Shown: positions 35,161-45,694, numbered from the stretch's first letter. The stretch: DNA of 64,000 bases from Hyparrhenia diplandra (GCA_015847255.1 JADLZK010013158.1:124001-188000); one strand, 5' to 3'. Numbers and translations are program-made. The notes: generated by a model not told the origin, from the sequence alone.

Positions 35161-36332
35161 AGTCTGCCGATACCACTGAGAGTCTGAGGCCCCGAAAATA
35201 ATTTAATAATAAGACCTAAGCAAATGTATTATTGAAAAGATGTCACTGTTAATCATCGATCTGTGCAAGTTGCATAACTGTAGATTACAAGGGCCGGCCG
35301 ATCCATGTAGATGATGACTAGGTGAGTCTACTAGAGGATAAGCACCAGCTGCTCGTTATAGCTATAAACGAATATATACTAATATAATACTCCTTATATC
35401 AGCAATACGCGAACGAGAGCAAAATGAAGTTTGTTTCCGAAGGATGTGTACCGTAGCTTTATGCATGTAGGACAAACTGGTGAAATTCCATGTGAGCATA
35501 TGCAAAGAAACAAAATTCCCTAAACGTGGCTGCGGTGGTGATCACGTCGCTCGCCTCGGCTGCAGCGTGAGAGTTGGCTGGCGGCAAGAACCTCCTCGAG
35601 CGGGCCTGCATGCAGTGGAGGAGGACATGAGGACAATGGCCTCCGATACTACGACACGTGGAAGATATGAAGACAATGGCGGCAAGAACCTCCGTTCCTA
35701 GAGCGGGTCTGCATGCAGGACGACTGCAGTGGAGGAGGATATGAAGACAATGCCCTCCGATACTAGCTACTACACGTGGAAGATGCATGCCAAACCACGG
35801 ACAAAACAAAGACTTGTTTGATTTAATTAAACAAAATCCAAAGTGGAGCAGCATTAACTTTATTCAGACATGCATGCAACAGCTGCTGTCATGCAGAAAT
35901 TGCTGTGTTCAGAATTCGTGATCACACTTCACATGGCACCAAAAGGCATGCATGTGCATTGTGTACATTGTACTGCAACTCCATTAATTGTCCACGCAAG
36001 AGATGCACTTCTCGCATGAAAAAAACGTAACAACTCATAGTACTCAACCATATACATTATGCAAACATTCACTCCTACACACAATACTGTTTATTGCGGC
36101 TCTTCCTTACTCGATAAGAAGACCCTATGATACATAAGACACACGTCTGTTCTTCTAGGATTGATACTGGCTACTAAACATACTGTAGGTCTATAGTTTG
36201 CACTGTCATCTTGCCCCCGATTGATGCAGGGGTCCAGGGCCATGCGTATGTAGACACGGGATGTATAATTTCGCCCACCAAGGTAATATTATCACAAGGC
36301 TCGAGTCACTGCTGCCCTCAACGCTTGGTAAC
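35161..36332. other. Intergenic and 3' flank of NLR-C
   Basis: No gene is supported. From about 35850 the sequence resembles the E 3' flank (TTATTCAGACATGCA, TTCAGAATTCGTGATCACAC). A last exon of the NLR-C 3' UTR probably ends just before 36333. Confidence 0.5.
35580..35790. repeat. Imperfect tandem duplication, about 105-bp unit
   Basis: GGCGGCAAGAACCTCC, GAGCGGGCCTGCATGCAG and GTGGAGGAGGACATGA-like text occur at 35580-35670 and again at 35681-35785 with small indels. Confidence 0.75.
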
Positions 36333-36423
36333 CTGAAAAGGAGAAAAGAAACAGAGCACCGATAATCGTAAGCCGAATAGACAAAACATGTAACATATTA
36401 GAAAATCCTGCCAATGGTTATAC
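36333..36423 (-). other. Probable 3'-UTR intron of NLR-C (91 bp)
   Basis: On the minus strand the exon ends GATGTCAG and the intron begins GTATAACC, with acceptor TCTCCTTTTCAG. The donor is 41 nt after the stop codon, inside the roughly 50-nt limit usually tolerated by nonsense-mediated decay. The same donor and acceptor positions are visible after NLR-A, NLR-BF, NLR-D and NLR-E. Confidence 0.55.
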
Positions 36424-36464
36424 CTGACATCTTCGTAGCCATCTGATCCGGCATTTCTATATGT

Positions 36465-39400
36465 TCACCATGTGTAGACATCCAGGTCTTCTCCGTACAG
36501 CTGTCGGTGCTTCTCTTGGAGTCCAGGCAGCCACCGTGACGAGGAGACACCTTTCATATCCTCTGTCTGGAACAGCTGGTGCAACTTGTCCAATCTCTCA
36601 ACACGCCTCAAGTTGTGACACCACTGTACACGCAGCAGTCTCACTTGGGGGAGATTGGAGACCCTCTCTAGGCCTTCACAATCTGCGATTACAAGGATCT
36701 CTGAGAGGAAACAGAGCTTCTCCACCACCTTAAGGCTGTGCGCTTTTCTTAATTGGAGCTCCTTCAAGCTGGTGGCCTCTTGTCCAAGCTGTGGTGGTAG
36801 AGCTCTCAGCTTGGGGCAACGGTCAAGTTCCAATATCTTTAATCGTGGTAGCAGCTGCATCCTTCGAGGTCGGGTATCCTCCTTTTGAGTTGCAACAGCC
36901 TCATCCTCTGCTCCTTCTGTGCCTGCTGTTGTTGCTTCTTGTTTTTCGTCAGCAACAATGGACCACTCCTCCCATTTGGGCATATCCCGGATGACCAATG
37001 CTTCAAGCTTGGGGAAAGCTAGTGGCTCTGTAGATCTAAGATTACCCACCCCAGAGGCAAGTAGTTCGGGTCCAATTTTGGTGACTGCAGTGGCTCCAAT
37101 GATTCTTAGATATTTCAAGTTGGGGAGCTGACCGATTGGTGGAAGATGCACACATGATTTGCAATACATGAGGTTCAAATATGTCAACGAAGGCAAAAGG
37201 GCAGCAGTATCTAGCCAGGTGGGAAACCTCCGACCAAAGAAATTATTAAAACAGAGATCCTCCAAGTTGCGTGCAGGGATTAGCAAATCAAAGGTTTTCT
37301 CAATATTAATTATAGCATCTGCAGAGTATGGCTCATGTGTGTGCTCAGTGCAACGGAGAGTTAATTCTTTGAGGTGTTTTTTGTTTGTTAGCAATGAATC
37401 ATTACTAGGAGGAACCGCTCTTTCCAGATTTACCATATATAGCCTCCTCAACTGCCAAAGGGGATCCAATTCTTCTAGATTCCATCCATCTTGAATTCTA
37501 GAATTGTTATAAGAGCCCCCATGAACTGGAAACCCTTGTAAATCATTGAGAAAAGTTAGTCTGCCAATACCTTGTGGAACCTCATTAATTGGTGAGCCCA
37601 CTAGACCAAGCCGCCTTAAGTTGCATAGCTGAGTTATCCCTGAAGGAAGACTATGCAATGAATCACACCTTTGCAAATTCAGTATTTGAAGGTTTATGAG
37701 ACAACAAATGGACTCTGGAAGAAAAGATATGTCTGTCCCATCAAGGTCTAGTAATCGTAGATGGATCAAACATCCAATGCATGATGGAATATTTTGTATC
37801 TGTGAACTAGTCAAATCCAAAATTCGAATGCATGGAAATCTTTCAAATACCGCATCATCGACCTTCAAAGACTTTGCCAATAACTTTGTCCATGTTCGCA
37901 CTTTACATTTCGCCTTATCCATTCTAGGTAACACCACCATATCCTTTGCAGTGACAATTGAAATACGTCGGAATTTACTCATAACATGAACCCCTGTTGA
38001 CTCTAGGTCACCAACAAAACATTCTTCTCTAGATAAATGACAAGCAAGTTGCCTTAATAGATCATGCATTCTGCATTTACTGAAATCAACTATTAAATAA
38101 TCTGCCTGGAGGAGATTTCGATAGATCAACTCAGAGTAATAGTCTTCTGCTATATCTTCAAGTAGTTGGTCAGCTTGCTCATCCACAAAGCCTTCAGAGA
38201 CCCACATCCTCACAATATCACTACGGTCAATGACCGAATCTTCAGGCCACAAAGCACAATACATAAAACACTGCTTCAAATGGGGTGGCAGCTCTTCGTA
38301 ACTTAGATATAGAGCACCTGTTATCTCACTAGGAAGTTTAGTCATGGACCAAGCTTCTTTTCCTAAAATCTTCTTCCACTCATTCTCAGTTGGATCTTTG
38401 GTTGCTAACACTCTACCAATTAGCTTAATTGCAAGAGGAAGACCACCACATTTACGAACAATATCAATCCCTAAATGTTGCACATTTTGCACATCCTTTT
38501 CATCTTTGATGCCCATGCTCCTCCATAGTAACTCCCATCCAACATCCATTGCCAATAAATCTACTCGGTGTGTATGGTCCACTCCAATTTCTACAGCAAT
38601 GGTGTCAGATCGAGTTGTCAAAAGAACTATCCCTGTGGCTGCAGCTTGCAGTGGGATGCTTAGTAGATTTGTCCAAATATCTGAATGCCATACATCATCC
38701 AACACAAGAAAGAAAGTGTTATCTCGAATGGATGATTCTAGCTTACTTTGGAGCTCATCAAATGATTCATCTTGCATGTACTGTACTTCGATTTTCCGAA
38801 GAATCTCCTTTAAAATAGCTATTTCAGAGAAATCTTTGGAAACACAAACCCATGCTTGTTTGTTGAAGCTCCCTATTAGTTTTTGGTCATTGTATATTTT
38901 TTGTGCTAGTGTTGTCTTACCAACTCCTCCTATTCCTACAATTGCAAGCTTGTAAGAACTATTTTCCTTATGCTCAAGAACCAAATCTACTATACTTTTG
39001 CAAGCATGTATGACCTCCTTACCAACAAGATTCGGCTCAACAAGTCTAGAACTTCTTCTCTGTTTTGGTATTGATACTGTTATAGTTGGTTGTGTACTCG
39101 TGAGTGAAGTAAATACTTTATCCTTTGAAATGTTATCAATTCTTTTGTTTAAGTTTTTAATCCTAACAGCAACCTCATGACGTGTCTGAATATTAGAAAA
39201 GCAAGAGAAAATGGAAAGGCCACTGCATGTATTTGAATTGCTTGATAATGGCGAAGAATGATCTGGCAATAGCTTGGTTCCTTTGGATTTGGCCAAGTCA
39301 ATGATATCATCAGCGTCATACATAGCGTCTCTAAGTTGACCAAGCCAATTGTTAAGGGCAGATTCATTTAAGCTCCTTTGCTCTGCATCATTGAGATAGC

Positions 39401-39536
39401 ATCGTATTTGCTGCATTTTTCTCTGCAGTTCTATGAGCTCTTCTTTAACACCTAAAATTAGAATGGCCTCATCTGTTACAATATCTTGCAACTTTTTGGC
39501 GCACGATCCAACAAAAGATTCAAGTATGGTTGCCAT
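36465..39536 (-). CDS. NLR-C: intact CC-NB-LRR immune receptor (subfamily II), 1023 aa
   Basis: This is the only open NLR here. I chose MATILESFVGSC at 39536 as the start because the paralogue NLR-E shares it. The frame stays open for 31 more codons upstream, but these look like leader, with an acceptor-like CATTGCCAG. Domains: Rx-type coiled coil 1-140 with the EDVID-like RDAMYDADDIID (69-80); NB-ARC with P-loop GIGGVGKTT (201-209), RNBS-A, kinase-2 LVLDDVW (277-283), TTR (307-309), GLPLA (365-369), RNBS-D CFMYCALWPED and MHD (490-492); LRRs from about 565 to 1000, interrupted by an acidic linker at 861-891. No signal peptide or membrane segment is evident, so it should act inside the cell. 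Its recognition target cannot be inferred. One continuous coding exon, with introns only in the UTRs, is likely. Confidence 0.92.
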   Translation of the reverse strand: MATILESFVGSCAKKLQDIVTDEAILILGVKEELIELQRKMQQIRCYLNDAEQRSLNESALNNWLGQLRDAMYDADDIIDLAKSKGTKLLPDHSSPLSSNSNTCSGLSIFSCFSNIQTRHEVAVRIKNLNKRIDNISKDKVFTSLTSTQPTITVSIPKQRRSSRLVEPNLVGKEVIHACKSIVDLVLEHKENSSYKLAIVGIGGVGKTTLAQKIYNDQKLIGSFNKQAWVCVSKDFSEIAILKEILRKIEVQYMQDESFDELQSKLESSIRDNTFFLVLDDVWHSDIWTNLLSIPLQAAATGIVLLTTRSDTIAVEIGVDHTHRVDLLAMDVGWELLWRSMGIKDEKDVQNVQHLGIDIVRKCGGLPLAIKLIGRVLATKDPTENEWKKILGKEAWSMTKLPSEITGALYLSYEELPPHLKQCFMYCALWPEDSVIDRSDIVRMWVSEGFVDEQADQLLEDIAEDYYSELIYRNLLQADYLIVDFSKCRMHDLLRQLACHLSREECFVGDLESTGVHVMSKFRRISIVTAKDMVVLPRMDKAKCKVRTWTKLLAKSLKVDDAVFERFPCIRILDLTSSQIQNIPSCIGCLIHLRLLDLDGTDISFLPESICCLINLQILNLQRCDSLHSLPSGITQLCNLRRLGLVGSPINEVPQGIGRLTFLNDLQGFPVHGGSYNNSRIQDGWNLEELDPLWQLRRLYMVNLERAVPPSNDSLLTNKKHLKELTLRCTEHTHEPYSADAIINIEKTFDLLIPARNLEDLCFNNFFGRRFPTWLDTAALLPSLTYLNLMYCKSCVHLPPIGQLPNLKYLRIIGATAVTKIGPELLASGVGNLRSTEPLAFPKLEALVIRDMPKWEEWSIVADEKQEATTAGTEGAEDEAVATQKEDTRPRRMQLLPRLKILELDRCPKLRALPPQLGQEATSLKELQLRKAHSLKVVEKLCFLSEILVIADCEGLERVSNLPQVRLLRVQWCHNLRRVERLDKLHQLFQTEDMKGVSSSRWLPGLQEKHRQLYGEDLDVYTW

Positions 39537-41350
39537 TAGACCAAGAAGGTTCGAGAGATCCTCCAAAAGATTCGTAGACTGGCAATGAATGAGAAAACAT
39601 GTTAAGTTGGCCATGAAATGGGATAACATTCACTAAATTTAACATATACCCCTACTGACTTGTACCATAGGTTTCACATGAGTACAGTTAACTTGACATC
39701 CAGAATTTTGCAGCACCTATTTATAAGTTATATGGGAATAAAAATCTTTTGTCTACCATCAGTAAATGAGGCAGAATGCCATTCCATATGGATTAGAAAC
39801 TAATAATACAATATGCACACGACAGTGATGGTTGTATGGGAAAGTATTGAGGTATAAACCCACGTCTTAGCTTCTTGTCTCTTTTTTTTTTTTTCTCTTT
39901 CAGTTGTGAGCTAAGGTAGATTTGATTGGATGTTATAAATTTGGGAAGCTACATGGCAATTTTGCACATAAAACCTATAGTAGTACTACCATTAGTTACT
40001 GATCTGGTACAGCACGATAATTGTCAAATTAAAAGTACATACATGATGTCTTACCTTAGAGGGCTATCTTCCAACTAGAATAAATAGTAATCCACTTTGC
40101 ATAAACAGTTTACTTGGATTGCCAATCCATCCAGCGTAGTACACCGACAGTATGCAGATAAAAAAGTCTTACGGAAAACCAATTTATTAAGTGGATCGAA
40201 GAAGTTATCGGCCAATCACCCACAGAGAACCATAGATAACACAGCTAACTAAACCTGCAAAAAACAAAAAGATAATTAAAGGGCAAGCCGCCTGCGTATT
40301 GAAAGAAGAGATGGTGCAGTAGCAAGTACCTGATTACAGTTCAACTGACAAGCCACTTTTGAGAATAAACATGCAAGGAGATCAGTATGTGCCAATGAGA
40401 TTTCCTTTTTTTGCTCCCAACTGGATCTGTTGGAATTTTTTCCTTTTTTTTTTTTTTGATGTGAATGGTGTGACACAATAATGTGTGACACCAACAGAAA
40501 TGTGAGATTGACTCGCCCAACAGAAATGGGAATGCAGAGTGTAGGAATAGGAACCAGTATTAATCTGAACCAGAAATGTGAGATCGACTCGTCCAAAAGA
40601 AATTGGTACACAGAGCATCAGTCTTTTGCCACCTCTCAGTACATGCAAATCTGAATCATGACTAGGAACCATCTCCCATGAAGGAAATGAGTGTGAGAAT
40701 AGGAACCGGTAGTAATCATCTTGCAGAAGCAGTTCGTTCAGATCAATACAGGTGAGTACGTATAAGATCTTCAAGAATGTGTGAGGACATTAGACACCAA
40801 TTTATAGAATAAATAATGGAGGACAATCACTCGATGACCCTGAGAAACGAAAACCAACAGATCCCACGGCAACTCCTGCAAAAAGTGGAGACAACTTGAC
40901 CAGTTTAGCAGGTTTAGTGACAGCTCTGTTGATCATTACACACAACTAGAACAGCTTAGCATGTACAACAAGAAGAATTACCGCTGAATCAGAATTTTCA
41001 GACTAACCAGAACTAGAAAATGTCGTAGATCAACACAGGACAAAATCAACGGGAGTACTGTCGAGCATCAAGCTTCTGCTATCACTGCATCACAAGGCAA
41101 TAGTATGACAACAGAAACGACAAAATCAGAACACCATTTTGACCAAGTGGAGGCCTTGAAGTTTCTCCATAGATGAGAACATACCTTTGGAAGAGCACGG
41201 CCAAAGGATCAAACCCAAACTAAAAGCAGCTATGACTTAAAGGCAGTGCCTGCAAACACAGCTGAACCTATTGCATTTAAGTATTGCAAATACTAACGAA
41301 ATCAGAACACCTTGTTAACTGAGCAGAGGCCATGAAGTTTTCTTCCATAG
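39537..41350 (-). other. Promoter and 5' leader region of NLR-C
   Basis: No coding region is supported. It is collinear with the NLR-E upstream DNA (15853-17700), so the conserved parts are likely regulatory or leader exons with introns. An insertion present only here (about 40440-40540) has a long T-run and a duplicated CAGAAATGTGAGAT..GACTCG block. An imperfect 80-bp duplication (CATAGATGAGAACATACCTT) is at about 41130-41215 and 41300-41385. Confidence 0.55.
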
Positions 41351-41562
41351 ATGAGAACATACCTTGGGAAGAGCACGACCAATGGATGAAGCAGTGGAGG
41401 AGCAAAGGGAAACTAGACAGACCTTGTGGAAAAATGCCTTGCGAGTTTGAAATAAGCTGTGCAGAAAACGTAGACTTAAATGCAGTGCCTGAGAAGACTG
41501 CTGAACCTATGTGCTACACACGGGCACATGGCTGAGTCTGATTGCAGCATGTATTATAGGTT

Positions 41563-41663
41563 CGTGCAAGGCAAGTTTTTTTTTTTTGGAAGGAAAAAGG
41601 ATGGGTTTAAGCCCCTACTGTGCTTTTATTAAAATAAAAGAGTACAAGTACGTGCAAGGCAAG
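41563..41663 (-). mobile_element. Micro-retroposon: 75-bp LINE tail with 13-bp TSD
   Basis: A perfect 13-bp repeat, CGTGCAAGGCAAG, at 41563-41575 and 41651-41663 flanks 75 bp that starts with a T-run of about 13. On the minus strand it is a short 3' fragment ending in poly(A), with an AATAAAAG-type polyadenylation word inside. This is the clearest member of the set. Confidence 0.8.
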
Positions 41664-42284
41664 TTTGCGAGTAAAACAAAATGTTTGGTTGGCTTTGTAT
41701 TTAAGACGTGTGAGAACAAGCAACCCGCACAAGCGGACTTGTGCGTCCTAACCTCCCTAGTTGCAATTTTTTAACCAGCCAGTATTGTGAAGGCCAAAAT
41801 AAATTTGACCGCAACAGTACACAACTCTATTGAACCTATGGTTCCCACGGTATCATAAGACATGGGTTTTGTAAACTAACAATGAAGGACGTGACACCTT
41901 TGCCGACGCCGGTTGCAGCAGAGTAGAGGAGGCAGCAGCCATGGAATACACTGCGTGCTTCAGCTGCCCTGTTCACGCTCAGGAAGTGGAGATGCAGGCG
42001 GGTGCGTTGGTGGATAACAGTAGACATATGCCACTTACGTTCTTGTCTTCGGGCAAATTATTGTGAGTAGCAGCGAGAACACTCTAACGACCCGATATGC
42101 TCAGTACCTGGTACGTGAGTTCTGAGGGAAATATTGGGCAACCCAATGGGCCTTCAGTACACAGTAGCTGCCCGTTTACATACACAGCCGAGTGTGCAAG
42201 TAGAATGCGATCGACTACGAACACATTGTTATAAACCTACGGCTTCCTACTGTGATCAGGTGACAGATGGTAGCGTGCTTACAA
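41664..42284. other. Intergenic between NLR units
   Basis: No gene is supported. 41725-41850 resembles 400-500 at the left edge, consistent with a unit boundary. The rest shows no recognisable element. Confidence 0.45.
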
Positions 42285-42957
42285 TATTTGAGGCCGTGCA
42301 CATGGTAAACGCCTCAGCTGGGGCAAGTCTAAGAGGTTGCTTTAATTTAATTCAATCAAACTTTAAATGAATGTTTGATCATATAAACAATTTTATACAG
42401 AGAATCCGTGAATCAAAATACGCCCAGCATTCTTTGTTTTCTCTGTTTGCGTTCACAGGTGGAGGCAATGATGAATGAGAAAAATTCAGCATAGCGAACA
42501 TCTATGCTGTCATCATGTAAAAGGGTTGTGCTCAGAATTCACGAGCACACTTCACACATATATTAACAGCATAACGTACGTACATATAGTTGAGCTCCAA
42601 ACAACAGATGTAGCTCTTATTGTGGCCCTTCCTCAGCCAGACATCTTCTCCTTCTTTGAGAAGCAGAGCACAACAGCCTGCCGCTCCCTGCATCAGCTTG
42701 CCACTTCCAGGATTGAGACTGCTAGCTTGCCTGCCCTGTCCTGCCCAGCTTGGTCCAGACGTTTATATGTACATCCACACCACAATATTAATGGCATAAG
42801 GTTGTAGTCACTTCATCCTCAACGCCTGAAAGAGAAAACAAAAAGGGCACGGGTGATTAAAAGCAGAGTGGATAAACACGACACCAAATTAGAAAATCTA
42901 GCCAAGGTTCATACCTTACATCTTCATAGCCATTTGACTGGGAATCTCAAAACACAT
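42285..42957. repeat. 3' flank of NLR-D (copy 3 of the subfamily I flank)
   Basis: The segment is collinear with 2465-3197 and the flank of NLR-BF, and is not split by the LINE. The likely 3'-UTR intron lies at about 42829-42913. Confidence 0.7.
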
Positions 42958-43955
42958 TCACGATTCCCCGGTGTAGACATCCATGTCCTCTCTGTGCAGT
43001 TGTCGGTGTTGCTCTTGGAGTCCCAGCAGCCAATGTGATGAGGAGACACCTTGCATGTCCTCTGTCTGAAACACCTGGCGCAAATATTCCAGCCACTCAA
43101 CACACCTCAAGTTAGGACACAGCTGCACACGTAGCTCTCTCACTGCGGGAAGATTTGAGACCCTCTCCAGGCCTTCACAATCTACGATCAAAAGGTACTC
43201 AGAGAAGAAACGGATATTCTCCACCACCTTAAGGCTGTGCACATATCTTAATTGGAGCTCCTTCAAACTGGTGGCCTCCTGTCCAAGCTGTTGTGGGAGA
43301 GCTCTCAGCTTGGGGCAGCAGTTAAGTTCCAACTTCTTCAGTCGTGGCAGCAACTGCATCCTTAGAGGTGGGGTGTCCCCCTTTTTGATTTGCAACAGCC
43401 TCATCCTCTGCTCCTTCCATTCCTGCTGTTGATGCTTTTAGTTCGTCTTCTTCACCAACAAAGGACCATTCCTCCCAGTTGGATATATCCAGATATCCCT
43501 GATGACCAATGTTTCAAAGCTTGGGAAAAGCTACCGTCTTTGTAGATCTGAGATTACCTACCCCAGAGCCAACAAATTCGGATCCAATCTTGGCTACTGC
43601 AGTGGCTCCATCGATTCTTAGATATTTCAAGCTAGGGAGCTGACTGATTCGTGGAAGATGCACACATGATCTGTAGTATACGAGGTGTAAGGATGTCAGT
43701 GAAGGCAAATGGGTAGCATTATCTAGCCAGGTGGGATACCTCCGACCAAAGAAATTCACAAAACTGAGACGCTCCAGGTTGTGCGCAGGGGTTAGCAAAT
43801 CAAAGGTTTTCTAGATTCATCAAAAAAAGACCAAAGGTTTTCTCAATATTTATTATAGCATCTTCAGAATATGGCTCATGTGTGTGCTCAGTGCAACTTA
43901 GAAATAATTCCCTGAGATACATTGTTAGCAAACAAAAAACATCTCAAAGAATTAT
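42958..43955 (-). pseudogene. NLR-D: LRR-only remnant of a CC-NB-LRR gene
   Basis: This is the C-terminal LRR region of a CNL, ending EDMDVYTGES with a stop at 42958-42960. Readable LRR text includes NLERLSFVNFFGRRYPTWLD and CPKLRALPQQLGQEATSLKELQ. The frame is broken near 43400-43510 (an extra T in the linker T-run) and at 43800 by a 19-bp insertion. The homology ends near 43920; the next 35 bases (43921-43955) are a reverse-complemented piece of the adjoining LRR sequence. CC and NB domains are absent. Subfamily assignment is mixed: the downstream flank is type I, some LRR words match type II. It may be the 3' part of the gene whose 5' part is NLR-G. Confidence 0.85.
43801..43843 (+). mobile_element. 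Micro-retroposon candidate (19 bp) in NLR-D
   Basis: A perfect 12-bp repeat, CAAAGGTTTTCT, at 43801-43812 and 43832-43843 flanks AGATTCATCAAAAAAAGAC. The other paralogues have a single copy of the 12-mer and no insert, so the pre-insertion state is known. Confidence 0.6.
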
Positions 43956-44317
43956 AGAGTCTAAAGTCGTCGCTTAAGGCCTAGGCAGAGACAGATGCAT
44001 GTTAATATAGGCCAACTAAACGAAGCAGAAATTATAGAGTTTGTGTTTGGTACAAACGTGACTTGCCGTGACATGCACAGTGTCTACCGTCAGCAGTGTT
44101 ACTGGTATCTTGGTTACAGATATCTTGGTTACTGAACAGCAGAGTGTTACTCTGACTATCACGAACTGCAGCTATACATATGACGCCGACTTGGACCTCT
44201 GCCTGGGTTGGGCGCACTCCACGGAACGAGCCACTGCCCACGGGCCATCATCGCCCGCCGCCTGGAGCACGACAGGAGGGCCACGATTGGAGCAAAAGCA
44301 CAGCAAGGAAAGTGCCT
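43956..44317. other. Unassigned DNA beside NLR-D
   Basis: No gene is supported. The word AATTATAGAGT recurs at 43955-43966 and 44030-44041 around about 65 bp. A GTTACT(G/C)..TATCTTGGTTAC pair occurs at 44097-44138. Confidence 0.4.
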
Positions 44318-44325
44318 ACTACAAC

Positions 44326-45686
44326 TCATCTGTTCACGGTTTGGGTCCAAACTGGCTAACCCGTCGACCCAATCCAGACCAAACCAACGAACCGGGTTAG
44401 GCAGTTTTATTACGGTTCGGGTTTGAAACCACAAGACAGTATGGACGGGTTGGGTCGCACGGCTTGCAAATCGTGGAGAACCGTCTAAACCCGTCCTCTT
44501 CCTGATGGCGGCGATGGCGGCAGCATGTCGCGGCTTCCACCAGCGGGTGCGGCGGCAGCGGCTGCAGCTATGGCATCAAGGCTGGAGAACGAGGACAACG
44601 GCAGCAGCGGACCCATTTCTGCGACCCAGATTCCTCGCCGCGACAGCGAAGGAAGACGTCCTCCTCGCGGCGGCGTGTTCGTGGCAGCAGGCCAAGAACA
44701 GGTGTGTCCCATTTGCTTCTTCCCACCCCTCTCCATAACTCTCGAGTGCACAAGCTAAGTCCGCTGGCGCGCAGCGCAGCGCCGCCGGTCCATCGCGAGC
44801 AAGTAATTAATCCTCTCCGCTTTCCTTCTTCCTCCTGGATCTAATCTGCGTCTTCTTTTCTTTACTGTCAAGTCTGCGTCTGCTCCGGTATATGCATATT
44901 GATGGTTGAATCTGGGAATTCGTTTACACACGCTCTACTCTAATCGATGCTTTGCAGTTTGTAGGACAATACATGCCAGTGTTTTTATTTGTTTTGATTT
45001 TTTTATTTTCTAGCTGATTAGTGACCATCTGAGAACTTGACAAGATAGGGAGGAAACGAGGTGGAATTGATCTGGGGAGTTCTGAATCCATCGTATCTTG
45101 TAACTTAGCATTCGCACATTGACTTCCGGAACCATCCTATTTTGTTGCGTCGCATTAGCACAATGACTCTTGCAATCAATTCAAGAATCTTTCTTACTGA
45201 CCCAGATCTAGAGTAGCTTGTGGTTTCGAGTAAAAACAAATGACCCAGATTCAATCGAGCGCGGCTGCGAGTAAAGACTAAACTGTAGAATTCGCGCAGC
45301 TAAATTCAAGAATCCATCGTATCTTGTTTTGTTTTTGTATCTGTATTTGCGTACAAATAGTTCCTGTACACTTGATATTACAGTGATGTGCAGAGTAGGT
45401 GGAATTTAGCTGGTATTGATATTCTACATTTCTTACCTAAACAAGTTTTTATATATTTGAATAAACAAATAAACAAAGTGGCCACTGGCCAGCGTACGTT
45501 GAATGCAACAATGGGACTAGCTAGCAACCGGTTTGAAACCGTAGGGCAATCAAACGAAACCAGCCCAACCCAGTTAAATGCCTTTGTGCAGCCCACGAAA
45601 ACCAGACCAACCCAATCAAACTGGTCACTCATGGGCTGGGTTGGAGAACCAGCTAAACCGGTCCAACCCGTGAATGAACAGGCTGA
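44326..45686. mobile_element. Non-autonomous hAT element, 1361 bp, with 8-bp TSD
   Basis: A perfect 8-bp duplication, ACTACAAC, stands at 44318-44325 and 45687-45694. The left end reads TCATCTGTTCACGGTTTGG. The reverse complement of the right end reads TCAGCCTGTTCATTCACGG, giving imperfect inverted repeats. Both subterminal zones are dense in AACCC/GGGTT words, as in the large hAT at 6793-11516, whose left end also starts TCAGCCT. No transposase is present. A GC-rich block (44490-44790) contains short open frames such as MASRLENEDNGSSGPISATQ and a donor-like CAGGTGTG. It could be a captured first exon; I do not recognise it. Confidence 0.8.
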
Positions 45687-45694
45687 ACTACAAC

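Noticed and set aside
38344..38955. Plus-strand frame of 203 codons inside NLR-C
   Set aside because: It is antisense to the NB-ARC domain; the codon-shadow effect explains it.
40437..40540. T-rich insertion upstream of NLR-C as a further retroposon
   Set aside because: It lacks a clear target-site duplication. A local duplication of the CAGAAATGTGAGAT block accounts for most of it.
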